A stretch of DNA of 64,000 nucleotides from the NCBI GenBank assembly GCA_027603945.1, contig JADIIU010000003.1, positions 303,594 through 367,593 of the forward strand, read 5' to 3'. This DNA comes from Terramyces sp. JEL0728 (lineage: Eukaryota; Chytridiomycota; Chytridiomycetes; Rhizophydiales; Terramycetaceae). Every line of letters begins with the position of its first letter. Position 1 is the stretch's first letter. Positions 63,971 to 64,000 of this stretch are shown in pieces. Below the pieces are notes generated by a model, which was not told the DNA's origin, made no database searches, and worked only from the letters and a program-made list of their open reading frames with translations. The position numbers were made by a program, and so were the translations under genes.

Positions 63971-64000
63971 TAGATTTGTATTTGATCTTGACCATTCATA

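Noticed and set aside
1..64000. Altered genetic code because TAA, TAG and TGA interrupt conserved genes in frame
   Set aside because: Each such stop falls inside an 18-28 nt segment with GT-AG ends whose removal restores the conserved protein. True gene ends use TAA, TAG and TGA in the normal way.
1..64000. tRNA, 5S, U6 or other RNA genes, CRISPR arrays, insertion sequences
   Set aside because: I looked for box B-like GGTTCRA motifs, U6 core words, direct-repeat arrays and transposase-like frames; nothing convincing was seen by eye.

Overview
The window looks like the nuclear genome of a flagellated (zoosporic), early-diverging fungus or a close relative such as a chytrid-, blastoclad-, aphelid- or Rozella-like lineage. 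The flagellum is shown by three axonemal genes (CFAP45, SPAG6, CFAP119). The fungal side is shown by an Ndt80/PhoG-type transcription factor, a BIM1/X325 copper-protein-like GPI precursor, a GH18 chitinase, an mL59-like mitoribosomal protein, a Kex2-type secreted precursor and an Arg2-type N-acetylglutamate synthase. Mitochondria are implied by uS16m, mL59, PPR and arginine-pathway proteins. Genes are packed on both strands, often with 20-50 bp between neighbours.

The outstanding property is splicing. Reading frames of conserved genes are broken again and again by introns of about 20 nt. I placed 84 introns by protein homology and frame. By my count 79 are 18-22 nt (one of 18, twenty of 19, thirty-five of 20, seventeen of 21, six of 22). 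The others are 24, 26, 28, 87 and 129 nt. They start with GT (one probably GC), end with AG, and carry a TAAY-like branch sequence only a few bases before the AG, with no room for a polypyrimidine tract. The many in-frame stops are intronic and the standard code holds.

Layout. 1-8.9 kb: SND1 (N-terminal part, runs off the left edge), SelO pseudokinase, GH18 chitinase, CFAP45, uS16m, mL59-like. 9-14.6 kb: a 7TM-type membrane protein (family A, copy 1), a PPR protein, ER cyclophilin, a truncated lipid-anchored PIM-like kinase. 14.8-29.8 kb: P4-ATPase flippase, two very large low-complexity scaffold proteins on the minus strand, ZFAND1, and head-to-head with it a coiled-coil tail-anchored protein. 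29.8-35.2 kb: BIM1-like protein, RFC4, Ndt80-like factor, an unknown conserved-looking protein, NOSIP. 35.3-42.7 kb: EXOC1 (14 or so tiny introns), SPAG6, CFAP119, RPL19, a 52-residue membrane protein. 42.8-48 kb: NAGS, 7TM family A copies 2 (frameshifted) and 3, PUB-domain protein. 49-58.7 kb: SR protein with zinc knuckle, ribulose-phosphate epimerase, Kex2-type precursor, HAUS1-like coiled coil, a PY-motif membrane protein, BDP1, a membrane-anchored SET protein, pyruvate kinase. 58.7-64 kb: a noncoding stretch with a 22-bp minisatellite, then three tandem copies of a second 7TM-type family (family B).

Functional threads: zoospore motility (CFAP45, SPAG6, CFAP119, possible centrosomal scaffolds), secretion and membrane traffic (EXOC1, flippase, cyclophilin), cell-surface sensing or environment interaction (families A and B, BIM1-like, Kex2 precursor, chitinase), RNA and transcription (SND1, SR protein, NOSIP, BDP1), and core metabolism (pyruvate kinase, epimerase, NAGS). 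Several genes have a TATA-like box only about 30 nt before the ATG, which implies extremely short 5 prime leaders.
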